From: Branchiostoma floridae
Lineage: Eukaryota > Chordata > Leptocardii > Amphioxiformes > Branchiostomatidae
Assembly (NCBI RefSeq): GCF_000003815.2
Contig: NC_049996.1
Location: 7,668,205-7,697,334 of the forward strand
DNA length: 29,130 nt
Reading direction: 5' to 3'
A model generated the notes under the pieces. The model was not told the origin of the DNA and did no database searches. It saw only the letters and a list, made by a program, of their open reading frames with translations. The first letter of the stretch is position 1, and every line of letters starts with the position of its first letter. The position numbers and the translations under genes are program-made. This document shows positions 20,801-29,130 of this stretch, one piece after another.

Positions 20801-23411
20801 CCGACGTTGTGCCCTTGGGAAAGGCACTTTACACGACTTTCCCTTACGGTTGAGTGACGCCCACCGAGCCTCTTCGGCTAATCTGTCTAATTGCACTGTG
20901 CCAAAAACACACTACGGATTTGGTGCATTGATGTGCCAACATCTGCACATTGACTTCCACCAAGAACCGTTAATTTTTTTTTAAGGGGTAGATTGTGTAT
21001 TTTGCATTTTGAGCAGACGTTTTGGTTCAGGGGGCTAGTGGTGAATTTTTGGAGGGAGGCAGACGTTAGAAATATCAATCCCCTAACTGGAACCTCTGAT
21101 TGGAAAATCTAATAATCATGCTTTAATTCCTAAGATGTTAGTCTTGAATTGTTAGTATTTAATTTATGTTGAGTTAAACAAATCAGATAAGTTATTACTG
21201 CTATGTTCGATTATCTATTTTCTATGTTTTTGTGATTATTGTTAGGTTGAAGGGCTCCCTTGGGAATTAGTTTCTCGTAAACTGAAGGGACAACAATATA
21301 AGATTAATAAATGAAATAAAAAAAATAAATAAGATTACTCTATGCCATAGTCAACCTTGTTTGGGCCTTGATGATTTTTTGGTGAGGACAAATTTATCTT
21401 TAATATCAATGTAATATCAAAATCCACACAATTATTGTTCTGTACAAAGCATCGGCCCTTGTTCTTTACCACTTAGGTTGCTTCAGCAGAAAGTTTTGTC
21501 GAGCAAGCGAGCTCCATTGATACTCCTCTTCTTTCTCGCTTTTGGAACTATGAATATAATCTACTTCGCACAGGTAAGCAAACTTTACATCTTGTGAAAA
21601 GAAGTAGTAGTCTGCTTCGATAAGTCAGTGTGTTCCTTAACTTGCTGAAGGTACATTCTTGGAATTCTGCCAGGTCAAAGTACAAAAATGTGACTTGGTG
21701 AAGTTTAAAAGTTCCAATTCTGTGAATTATTATATATAATGAATACACCCACACCCACACACACACACACATATCTTATATATTAATGATTACATTAAGT
21801 ACTTCATAACAACATGAAGTGTTCACTCCTACATATCATTTATATCACCTTATGAATTTTCCTCCAACAAATAATGTGAATCAAAAAGTCTGTATTTGCT
21901 GAAGTAAAATGCAGATACTCATTTCTAGCTAGAGGCTATTTTCCAATGTGGATGCATATATCATAGAACAGTGGTGCTTTCCTGGTAGAAGTAGTCAATG
22001 TCTGAGCAAAGTATTTTTTACCTGTGACACCTGTTCAGATTTACTTTCAGAAAATTGACAGAAGACCCCAAGAAAAACGTTTGTTTAATGTCAGGGAGTG
22101 GTAAGTTTTGTTTTAAGATCAAATATCAGGAAGGTTAGTTTATTTGTTTTAAACGGTTGGATCATGTTTATTCTTCTCTTTCTTATCCTTAGTTACAGCC
22201 GTCACATGTTGGATTAGTCCTATATATCTAATTCTAATATCTAATAATACCTTAGTAGTTTCTGAGCCACAGGGGCGTTTGTCAGTGGAATAACCTTCCA
22301 ATGACTTTAAAAACAACTCCAAATATTGCAACATTTAAGCGTATGATGAAACCGAGAGCCGACCTCTGACCTTACGACCGGACTGATAATGGCCTTTTGT
22401 GTTATTTGTATGTTATGTGTTGATGTGTCATCCTCTGCGTGGGGAGTAATGCTCAGGTTATGTGTTATCCGGGGCCCCAATGTAAAGCAGTGTGGTTACA
22501 CTGAGTTGGGCCACCCTGGCTAAAGAAAACAGAATAAAATAAAAAATAAAAAAATATATTGGAACATAGCAGGTTTATAAAATTTTCTCATTAGATTCCG
22601 ATTGGCATAATCAATATCTAATTCTATGAAACCTCACTAATAAGCTTTCTTTAACCAAGAAACTATGACGATGCGTCATCCCCAGTTCTTGCATTATTCC
22701 CTTCCAAAGTCTGACATTAAACTAGCCCCTGCTGTTCCAAAAAAGCAAGGGCCCAAAATAGCACAACTTTAACTCGAGGTCCCAACAGCTATGATCTACC
22801 ACTCAAAGTCATGACCATAGCAAAGGTTGGACGTTGCGGGACGTTGTTCAGGTCTGATTGCTGCTCTCTAGGTCAGGCAAGAGTCTTAAATTGTTATTTT
22901 AAATTGTTATTTTAATCTGTCTTCAACTGCGATGAACTAAGCATTTATCTTGAATTGTATTCGTTGTGTACTTTGTATTTGTCAATCGTATACTAGTAAT
23001 CTTGCCTGTGTAACAACGTACAAAAAGATTGTCAAGCAAGCAGCACAATTCAGCCCCTCAGGCTGCAAGGCTGTTTTTACTTTGTTACGATTGTTTTCAA
23101 TCAAACAATAAACCAGTCTACTATAAACCAGTCTACAAGAGCAACATCTCAACTTAAGGGTTTGAAACCGGGGACCTTTCACAACTGGATGCCCTTCCTG
23201 ACACCAACTCCATTAAATTGTTACAGCCTCTGGAGACCAGCTGGGTTTCTTGGGTCTTCTAGGGTTTTCCTTCTCCTTGGGTCAATGTTACAGGACACTT
23301 GCAGCTCACAACTTGCAACTCGAGATATCAAACACAGAATTTCCGCTGCAGTACCGTAACAAGCTGCCAGGGGTTCTAGTTGTTTTGAGGTCTCATCAAG
23401 ACATACCCACA
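17824..23411 (+). CDS. Candidate N-terminal part of a type II membrane protein (4 small exons)
   Basis: Proposed exons are 17824-17835, 21490-21573 (or from 21487), 22051-22100 (or from 22039) and 23294-23411 or slightly beyond. The phases agree: 0, 0, then 2. Donors CTG|GTAGGT, CAG|GTAAGC and TG|GTAAGT are good. The product reads MATL, KVLSSKRAPLI followed by a hydrophobic helix to IIYFAQ, then KIDRRPQEKRLFNVREW, then TLAAHNLQLEISN and LPGVLVVLRSHQD. A short basic cytoplasmic end, one signal anchor and a polar stem are the topology of Golgi glycosyl- and sulfotransferases, but I do not recognise the family. TAG at 23412 may be a real stop, or the exon may end at TA|GTATTG (23413). The first intron of about 3.6 kb and the lack of later exons keep confidence low. 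Confidence 0.4.
18400..19440 (+). repeat. AT-rich dispersed repeat interrupted by a MITE
   Basis: Repeated short blocks such as TTTGCATAATTAATGAGG occur near 18462, 18586 and 18870. From 18956 it matches the repeat in receptor intron 1. No coding potential. Boundaries are uncertain. Confidence 0.45.
19179..19387. mobile_element. 209-bp TA-flanked MITE
   Basis: Starts CTGTAAATGCA and ends TGCATTTTACAG, nearly reverse complements, and is flanked by TA on both sides (19177-19178 and 19388-19389). The inside is made of inverted CACCGCGAA / TTCGCGGT blocks. This fits a small Tc1/mariner-type non-autonomous element. Confidence 0.75.
19541..19605. repeat. 65-bp near-perfect hairpin
   Basis: The centre is the perfect palindrome GGCCATGTACATGGCC (19565-19580). 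The arms continue outward with few mismatches: TTGCTGG... on the left pairs with ...CCAGCAA on the right. It lies in a GGCC-rich repeat-like stretch (19480-19620). Confidence 0.6.
19855..20645 (+). repeat. Tandem duplication of about 400 bp
   Basis: Unit 1 begins near 19855 and unit 2 near 20256. Both contain GTCCGATTACTAATCATAAT, GGCTTTGACTTAACTGTGAG, CCTCCAGCTATCCCCACCCC and CTTTTGATGACCT in the same order, 394-403 bp apart. Small indels and substitutions distinguish them. No reading frame is conserved, so it is non-coding. Confidence 0.8.
20728..20982 (+). mobile_element. tRNA-derived SINE with 13-bp target-site duplications
   Basis: A tRNA-like head (20733-20800) has a 7-bp acceptor stem GGCGTGG/CCATGCC, an A box TGGCGTAACTGG and a B box GTTCGATTC. 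Its anticodon stem TTCGG/TCGAA encloses a loop with AGG. The T stem is poor, so it is not a working tRNA. The body includes TGCCCTTGGGAAAGGCACTT, like the V-domain core of SINEs. It ends in a T-rich tail. AAGGGGTAGATTG flanks it at 20715-20727 and 20983-20995. Confidence 0.8.
21120..21335 (+). mobile_element. Probable LINE 3' end
   Basis: AT-rich 3'-UTR-like sequence with GAAGGGCTCCCTTGGGAATT, then AATAAATGAAATAAAAAAAA at the end. This ending resembles other animal non-LTR elements. No coding part was recognised. Confidence 0.4.
21744..21771 (+). repeat. (CA)n microsatellite
   Basis: CACCCACACCCACACACACA tract, simple repeat. Confidence 0.8.
22286..22555 (+). pseudogene. LINE ORF2 C-terminus and 3' tail
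   Basis: From 22286 the frame reads WNNLPMTLKTTPNIATFKRM and ends at TGA 22367-22369. A WNNLP...TFK motif just before the stop is typical of CR1/L2/Jockey-type ORF2 ends. The 3' UTR contains GGGGAGTAATGC and GGGCCACCCTGGCTAA and ends in AATAAAATAAAAAATAAAA. It is 5'-truncated. Confidence 0.65.
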
Positions 23412-23460
23412 TAGTATTGTACGATCAATCCAGGCATTCTCGAGTTATGCTCACTGGTCT

Positions 23461-23461
<1 letters not shown>

Positions 23462-23495
<34 letters not shown>

Positions 23496-23518
23496 ACGTA
23501 CGTACGTACACACAAACG
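23462..23518 (+). repeat. (CA)n then (ACGT)n microsatellite
   Basis: A CA run passes directly into four ACGT units and back to CACA, a compound simple repeat. Confidence 0.85.
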
Positions 23519-23586
23519 CTACTGAAGACATTTTGTTTTGAGCAAAGATAATGACAATGACAATGACAATGAAGTTTATTGCATAT

Positions 23587-24490
23587 TCATGCCCCGTTGG
23601 GGCTAAATGCAGTCAGTTTGGTACAAAAGGTAGTAAACGCTAGTTTATATGCATCTTCTCTCTTCCTAAAACATTTGTAGATGAACTTACCGAGATTTTC
23701 CAGTATATCGTGGTCAGATGATGACATGAGATATTTGAACATATCTTCCTTCGTCATGTGTGCATATTTCTGATCTACATGTGTAGCATTAACAAATGTA
23801 TTGCGCAGATCATTGCGCAGTGAACACTCTAGGACAAAGTGTATTTCGTTTTCTACATACATGTGGTTCTTATCGCAAAATATACATAGTCTATCATTAT
23901 GAGGAGTTCGGTTGTATCTACCGGCTTCAATTTCCAATGGGTGATCGCTGATCCTTAGTTTAGTCATGGCTCGGCGATAGCTAAAATTTGTTATATCCAG
24001 GTATTTTTCTCTTTCATACAATTGCTTAAATTTTCTGTAGGTTCTTAGCTTATTTCCTTGGTTTTCCTTCGTGCCAGGAGAGTTAAGATCTGAGTAAAAG
24101 TTTTGAAGAAAGGTGTCTTTCAGTCTTTGTTTTACTTCGGACTGGGCGAATGAAGTGTTGCGATCACTGTTAATCAATAGGTAGGCAAAACCTGACTCCT
24201 CCAGGATTTTACTAACATTGGATAGCCAGCATGGTATGTTACGTTTGTGTAAGTCCTGTTGTACACGGAGAGCTTCAAATTGTAGGCTACTTGTTGGTAC
24301 TTCTTTAACTAATCTTTTGTAATACGAATACAATCTTGTATACACTTCGATCAACAGAGGGTACCTTCCAAGTTCTGCCCTTGTTGCAAGGTTACTCGCA
24401 TTTTTTCTTACCCCTAAAATTGATTTGCAAAACTTAAGATGAAGTTGTTCAATAGGAGACTTGTCATTTAATCCACTATGTACATCATAT
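23587..24490 (-). pseudogene. C-terminal fragment of a non-LTR retrotransposon ORF2
   Basis: One open minus-strand frame runs from 24490 into the fragment and stops at 23587. It contains EQLHLKFCKSILGVRKNASN, ELGRYPL, then LRISDHPLEIEAGRY and CIFCDKNH...ENEIHFVLEC. The last is the C-x2-C/H/C zinc-knuckle block near the end of many LINE reverse-transcriptase proteins. The RT palm motifs are missing, so the copy is 5'-truncated, ending at the (AT)n at 24487. Its 3' tail has AATAAA followed by CATTGT hexamers (23550-23580 on plus as ACAATG), a LINE-type repeat tail. It has no functional host role visible. Confidence 0.85.
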
Positions 24491-24506
24491 ATATATATAT
24501 ATATAT

Positions 24507-25571
24507 GTCAGGGTACAGCCTCCGATCTGGTAGAATCGGAGATTCTTCCGGTAGAGTTCTCGATCGGGATATATGTATATACAGATATCGATCGGTATAT
24601 CTGTCTGTAGAAATATAGATCTAGAGATTCAGACGTCTAAGTCAGGGATCAGGCTCTGTTCTGGTAGAATCGTCGATTCTGTCGGTAGAGATCCTGATCG
24701 TAGTTTTTGTCGACAGAGACTCTGATTGGGATTTATGCCACCACAATCACCGATTCTACTGTTAGAAATCCCGATCTGGTCCTTCAAAGTTTGCAAAAAC
24801 TTTTATGTTACTTCTATTCTAACTTGGTGTAGAGTGCTACTTACTGATTGATAGTGAAACAATATTCACAATTCGGATAAAGCAGAAAAATGGTTATTAG
24901 CCCCGTCTTGTTTGAGTCATTTCTAATGAGAGTGTTGCTGGGCTTGTCTGGTACTTAACACTATATTAGAGAGTTAGCAGTTTTAATCATTGTTTTTATC
25001 TAGCTTTATATGCACAAGGATGTGGATAGCATAACAAGTTCAAATTTGCCTCAAAATTTTGTCACTTAGAGAAGGAACTATTTGACTTCAGCCCAATAAA
25101 TTCACATATTTGACAACATCAATATGCAAGGATATGAAGGCACACAGACTTTAATCAACTTGTGATCGTAATCTCTGTCGCCAGAGACTACGATCGGGAT
25201 CTCCACCGGTAGAATCGCCGACTCTGCCGATAGAGATCCCGATCGTAAGGCCCCCTTTCCACTAGGACGGCGATCGTGCTGCGCTCTCACTGCGACCTAA
25301 ATAACATATGTGAAACCTTCGCTTTCACACTGGGTATATCATACAAAACGTAAAAGTGTGATTGAGAAGACAACAAAACACACAAAGTGTAACAAGATTC
25401 GTTTATTTTCGATACAATTCGTTGAACGATGTGTCAAATTGTAGGTCGCAGAGAGAGCGCGGTGAGAGCGCCGTCCTAGTGGAAAGGGGGTATAATCTCT
25501 GTCGACAGAAACTACGATCGGGATCTCTACCGGTAGAATCACCGATTCTACCAGATCGGAGTCTCTACCCT

Positions 25572-25574
<3 letters not shown>
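24507..25574. mobile_element. Palindromic-module inverted-repeat element in (AT)n
   Basis: The left end GTCAGGGTACAGCCTCCGAT and the right end (reverse complement starting GTCAGGGTAGAGACTCCGAT) are inverted repeats that continue for about 60 bp. Both ends sit directly against (AT)n tracts, so the target was TA-rich. Inside are repeated palindromic blocks: CTCTGTCGACAGAG, CTACCGGTAG and TACGATCGGGATCTC paired with its complement. A second copy of the left end lies at about 24641. No transposase was seen. Confidence 0.7.
25249..25492. mobile_element. Nested PIF/Harbinger-like MITE
   Basis: Ends CCCCCTTTCCACTAGGACGG and its reverse complement CCGTCCTAGTGGAAAGGGGG, with further subterminal inverted sequence around GCGACCTA. 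It is flanked by TAA at 25246-25248 and 25493-25495, the TWA target choice of PIF/Harbinger elements. It is 244 bp with no coding capacity, inserted inside the palindromic-module element. Confidence 0.8.

Positions 25575-25616
<42 letters not shown>
25575..25616 (+). repeat. (AT)n microsatellite
   Basis: Long uninterrupted AT run bordering the right end of the palindromic element. A shorter tract (24487-24506) borders the left end. Confidence 0.9.
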
Positions 25617-25619
<3 letters not shown>

Positions 25620-26399
25620 AGGAACATGAGGCCTTAGTGCGTTTTCAGTGTGACCTGGGGATGACCCCAAACATAGAAAAGGACCAAAAAAGAGTGAATT
25701 TCTTGTAAATATTTTGAATTTCTTGAGAAAAAAATGTTATATTGCATGAACTCTAACTTGTCCTAATTTTTCCATTCAGATCTTCTGTCATTTCACAAAT
25801 AGACATCTATTGTAAATATCGATCCGTTTTGTAAACACACCTACACAACTCTGGAGCCAAACTGTCACAGCCTTACTTACATTCTATGTACTGGTTCAGC
25901 TTGGAAGGAAATACATGTACGTACAGCCAGGGTTGCCTAACTAGCCGGTGGCTATTACAATGAGCTAGGCCTGCTGACAAAGACCAACAGAAAACATCCA
26001 GCTGTTACATGTAAACTACTGTTTCATTTACTCTGTCACTTTATCAGGTATCTCGATTAGATTCTGTGTTATTATTATCAGCTTGGCCGGACCGGTGTGT
26101 GTTATTATCATATTTATATACGTCAGATATATCATTTCATAACTGTTGAAGCAATAACATTTTAGTGACAGCCTGGCCCTCTTACAGCACGAAGCTGGCA
26201 AAACTGTGTTAAAAAACAACTAACACACGTTACACTGTATGTACATGCAGGGTTTGTCTGATTTTATACGTGCATGCTTACCTTTCTTGAACATGTTTGC
26301 AAAACATTAACATGTTGAAAAGCGTGAGTTTTATACTAAAGCATAACGCACAAACTGGGTGTTTGTTATTTCTGAGTTTCGTAAGTTTCTGTGTATGCA

Positions 26400-26585
26400 T
26401 GTGTGTGTATATAAATATGTATATAAGTCTATAAATAGATACATAAATAGATATATAAATATGTATCTATCTAATATATATATCTATATATATCTATATC
26501 TATCTATCTATCTATCTAATCTTTTATTGCTATTTATCTATCTATACATACATACACACATTTATATACATATTTATATACATTG
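26400..26585 (+). repeat. Low-complexity TATA/TATC/ATAA tract
   Basis: Runs of ATAAATAGATA, TATCTATC and ATATATATC. Reading frames here are artefacts of the simple repeat. The flanking stretches 25617-26399 and 26586-26828 show nothing I can name. Confidence 0.85.
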
Positions 26586-26830
26586 GCCTGGTGTTGACTT
26601 GTTTACAATCATTTGCTGGAACCATGAGAATTATATTGTGTTTGTGTCTACATGATAACTGGGCTTGAAAAAGTACTACATAAGAACATTCATGCATTAA
26701 AGCTGCAAAACACTGAGGAAGAAACAAATCACATGATTATCTTAGCATGAAAGTTTATCTGTGTTGGTAAATGACATTGTGGAAAAGACTAAACTTAACG
26801 TAACCAACACCAAGTTAAATTGGGACTTAC

Positions 26831-27004
26831 CCNNNNNNNNNNNNNNNNNNNNNNNNNNNNNNNNNNNNNNNNNNNNNNNNNNNNNNNNNNNNNNNNNNNN
26901 NNNNNNNNNNNNNNNNNNNNNNNNNNNNNNNNCGTCTGCTGTAGCTTCCGGACGTGACGTCAGGGACACACGACTGCAGCAGAGGGTCGTAGATGCCAGA
27001 TAAC
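26831..27004 (-). CDS. Possible minus-strand coding exon spanning the gap
   Basis: On the minus strand, CACAG (27009-27005) could be an acceptor, and GG|GTAAGT at 26832-26825, right after the gap, is a strong donor. The visible part reads LSGIYDPLLQSCVPDVTSGS, then YSR into the Ns. It is GC-richer than its surroundings and the upstream frame is also open. The acceptor lacks a clear pyrimidine tract, the family is unknown and the gap hides the middle. Confidence 0.3.
26833..26932. other. Assembly gap of exactly 100 N
   Basis: A round 100 Ns usually marks a gap of unknown length, so spacing and frames across it cannot be trusted. Confidence 0.95.
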
Positions 27005-27345
27005 CTGTGTCGCCCCCGGTCTCTGTTCAGCGATGGACGGTGGGCACGGATGTACACATGACACACACACATGACAACTCGTCTTTAGCAAACAGCTTTA
27101 CTTTTCTTTAGTGCATTACATCACTTAGGAAACATTTCAATGACAGAGGAACTATGCTTGATTAATAGTGACATTTTCCATAATTCTTTTTCATCTCTAA
27201 ACAAATTCACACCATTTTATCAACAGTGACAAACCAATAATACATTTCTGTTCAGCGGTGGAACTCTACTACGTCTTTTTTTTCGCACAATTTGTTTATC
27301 ATAAATAAAAAGCTCATACCTTAACATCAAACATTTAATTTAATG

Positions 27346-27590
27346 TTAAAAGATTCGTACATTCCAAGAACTATCGTAGAGTGGAACTTGTTGTCACCAA
27401 GTACAACAGAGGGATCTTCTCTGGATTGTTTTAAAGAATATTTGCAGATAGATGTGCAAAATTTAAGTGTGACGGGTCGTTTAGTGTAATATAACGAACT
27501 GCTTCCGTGCCGCGTGCCTGCGAGGCTGGTGTGTTACGCCGAAGGGCCGTTTTACCGGCTGTATAGATACAGACACAGATATTGTTACAA
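27346..27590 (+). pseudogene. LINE ORF2 C-terminus and 3' tail (second family)
   Basis: The frame from 27346 reads LKDSYIPRTIVEWNLLSPST, then SSLDCFKEYL, and stops at TAA 27487-27489. The R-T-I-x-E-W-N-x-L...F pattern is the usual end of CR1/Jockey-like ORF2. The 3' UTR has TGTTACGCCGAAGGGCCGTT, then a GATACA-type tail near 27563-27585. It is 5'-truncated and its sequence differs from the 22286 fragment. Confidence 0.7.
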
Positions 27591-27708
27591 AAGAAATCAA
27601 TATTAAGGCTTTTGGTTCTTTCCTTTCTACAGACTGTAGACTAATTCTAAATCGGTTCACTTTTGATATGCGGTGCTAGATGCATAATAAGTACTGTTTT
27701 AAGTTATT

Positions 27709-27775
27709 ATATTTCAGCCATACATAGTATGGTGAAATATATTGTATTCGTAATGTTTCTTTCTTTCTTTCTTTC
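27709..27775 (+). repeat. 32-bp hairpin followed by (TTTC)n
   Basis: ATATTTCAGCCATAC pairs with GTATGGTGAAATAT across a 3-base loop (27709-27740). After 20 bp comes TTTCTTTCTTTCTTTC. The pairing of hairpin and tetranucleotide run suggests an element end. Confidence 0.5.
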
Positions 27776-27789
27776 TCCTGTCAAATCTT

Positions 27790-28090
27790 CAAAGTGATTC
27801 ATCTCCGTCGTTCCTGGACCGAATGGCCTGAAATTTGGCACAAGGGTAGAGTGAGCCAATACCAAAATGTGTTTTTTTCATTTTTTTCATATCTGCTCCT
27901 TAAATGATTTTATTAAGGTTTTATTGCAACTTTTGGACCAAAACTGTATAATTTGGCCCCCTGTACCATGGTATTACATCCAAATGACCTGAAATTTGGG
28001 ACAGAGGTGCCCTAGATACTTATTCAAAGGATCCATATATAATATTTGGTATAAATCACTTCAAAATGGATCCTTAAGGAGGTTTTTGTG
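27790..28090 (+). repeat. Two-unit degenerate direct repeat
   Basis: GAATGGCCTGAAATTTGGCA near 27821 and AAATGACCTGAAATTTGGGA near 27980 head two related units about 159 bp apart, each followed by an AAGG-TTTT block. No coding frame is kept. Confidence 0.5.
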
Positions 28091-28274
28091 GGAGAGTTTT
28101 GGATATGTGAGATTGAAGTGCCGAGGTCAACGACCTCTAGGTCATTCTGGTGTGTCAGGGCCACAGGTGTGCCAGATAGATCCAATTATCTACCTACCTA
28201 CCTAGTCCATAGACATCCAGGTGGTTGGGGGACAAGGTAAATCCAATTAATGACCAGCCAATGAGCAAGCTCAT

Positions 28275-29060
28275 TTTGCTGGAAGAGTCCATTGTTGGAC
28301 AGGGGGTGTTTTTTAAAATTTACTTTTAGACTTTAGCGTTAGTGTTTTTGCACTGAACCACTTGACATAAGACTACTACTGGGACAGTCCATTTTTGCAC
28401 ATAGGGGGGATTTTTAAAAAAATTCAGTATTGGACATGGGTGATGATTCCGAATTCCATTTGTTGAATGGAAGTTGACCCCCACCGGAAGACTGCACATG
28501 AGGAGGATTCGGCAGCCAATCAGCAAGCCTGGTGTTATCTGGAAGAGTCCATTCATGCACGGGGGACTTTTTTAAAATTCAGTTTTGGACTGGGTTGCTT
28601 ATTATACAAAAGGCCATGTACTGTGAGTATTTCTGGACAATTGTGCAATTCTAAACAGGGTGTGCTGGGAATTTCCCTTCTTCGACGAAGGGGGTATTCT
28701 TTTAAATTCATTTTGTGGACTTTGTTGATTATGTCGATGTCCTATTTTAGCTGATGTATTTTTGGATCGCTCCAATTTACATAGGGGTATAACAGGAAGA
28801 GTCGATTCTTGCACAGAGGTTTTTTTTCATATATGGTTTTGGACGGCTGATGATTCAAAATTCCATTACTTAGCGGAAGTGTTTTTGGAGTCGTCTATTT
28901 TAACTTTCTACATGGGGTGCACTAGAAGAGTCCATTCTTGAAGGAGGTTTTGTAAGATTCATTTTTGCTCATAAGTGTGATTAGTAGTTAGAAGCAGAAG
29001 TGTTCCATTTTTGCACATGGGTGATTTTGGAACAGTCTATTGTTACATGAGGAGGGAGAT
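28275..29060 (+). repeat. Degenerate tandem array of GAGTCCATT units
   Basis: The core GGAAGAGTCCATTcTTGCAC, with variants, recurs near 28280, 28380, 28540, 28795, 28922 and 28998. It is usually followed by a G-run, a T/A-run and TTTTGGAC. Spacing is irregular. Reading frames across it are not conserved. Confidence 0.65.
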
Positions 29061-29130
29061 GGCTGAAATATGCTGCATTTGCTCTCAAGCAAATGTCGGC
29101 CTTTCTAGTTAACAGATGCAAACGTGTGGT

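Noticed and set aside
21477-21573. Alternative frame of the same exon (acceptor after 21476) giving VASAESFVEQASSIDTP
   Set aside because: It is also open and joins in phase 0 to the ATG at 17824, but it meets a stop at once in the next well-spliced exon, whereas the membrane-helix frame continues.
24487-25616. CRISPR-like array
   Set aside because: The repeats are palindromic modules of unequal spacing with no unique spacers, in an animal genome.
26359-26655. 98-residue plus-strand frame rich in Y/I/N
   Set aside because: It is a translation of the TATC/ATAA simple repeat.
26761-27003. Plus-strand frame crossing the N gap (ends LQQRVVDAR)
   Set aside because: The frame depends on the gap length being exactly 100 and no splice signal supports it; the minus strand has a strong donor at the gap edge.

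Overview
This is animal nuclear DNA. Genes are split by GT-AG introns, poly(A) signals are present, introns and spacers are AT-rich, and many kinds of transposable-element debris occur. The mix of CARD-NACHT, CARD-TIR and a lectin/WSC/CUB/sushi receptor, with phase-1 domain exons, fits an invertebrate deuterostome. Amphioxus (Branchiostoma) is my best guess from gene content and repeat style; no database search was possible. All gene models were built by hand from reading frames, splice sites and phase agreement.

Layout. 1-4.1 kb: no supportable coding exon; it holds a CCAAT-box foldback and a decayed mariner-like end. 4.2-5.9 kb (+): a three-exon gene joining a CARD to a short NACHT-like region that lacks a usable Walker A motif and stops just after the Walker B region. 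7.25-9.8 kb (+): a three-exon CARD-TIR gene whose second intron carries a 934-bp mariner-like inverted-repeat element. 10.9-16.6 kb (-): a nine-exon, 728-residue single-pass receptor with, in order, a signal peptide, an unnamed module, a SUEL/rhamnose-binding lectin domain, WSC, CUB, two sushi domains, a transmembrane helix and a six-tyrosine tail. 17.8-23.4 kb (+): four small phase-compatible exons suggest the start of a type II membrane protein, head-to-head with the receptor. 18-29 kb is otherwise mostly repeats: MITEs, a tRNA-derived SINE with perfect target-site duplications, LINE 3' ends, a palindromic element set in (AT)n with a Harbinger-like MITE nested inside, microsatellites, a 100-N gap with a possible minus-strand exon, and a decayed tandem array at the right edge.

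How the genes may relate. The two CARD genes lie in tandem, share a symmetric phase 1-1 CARD exon and share upstream motifs, so they look like products of domain shuffling in an intracellular immune/death-fold cluster. The neighbouring receptor has carbohydrate-binding-type modules outside and candidate phosphotyrosine sites inside, consistent with recognition and signalling at the cell surface. Any functional link between it and the CARD genes is inference from proximity only.
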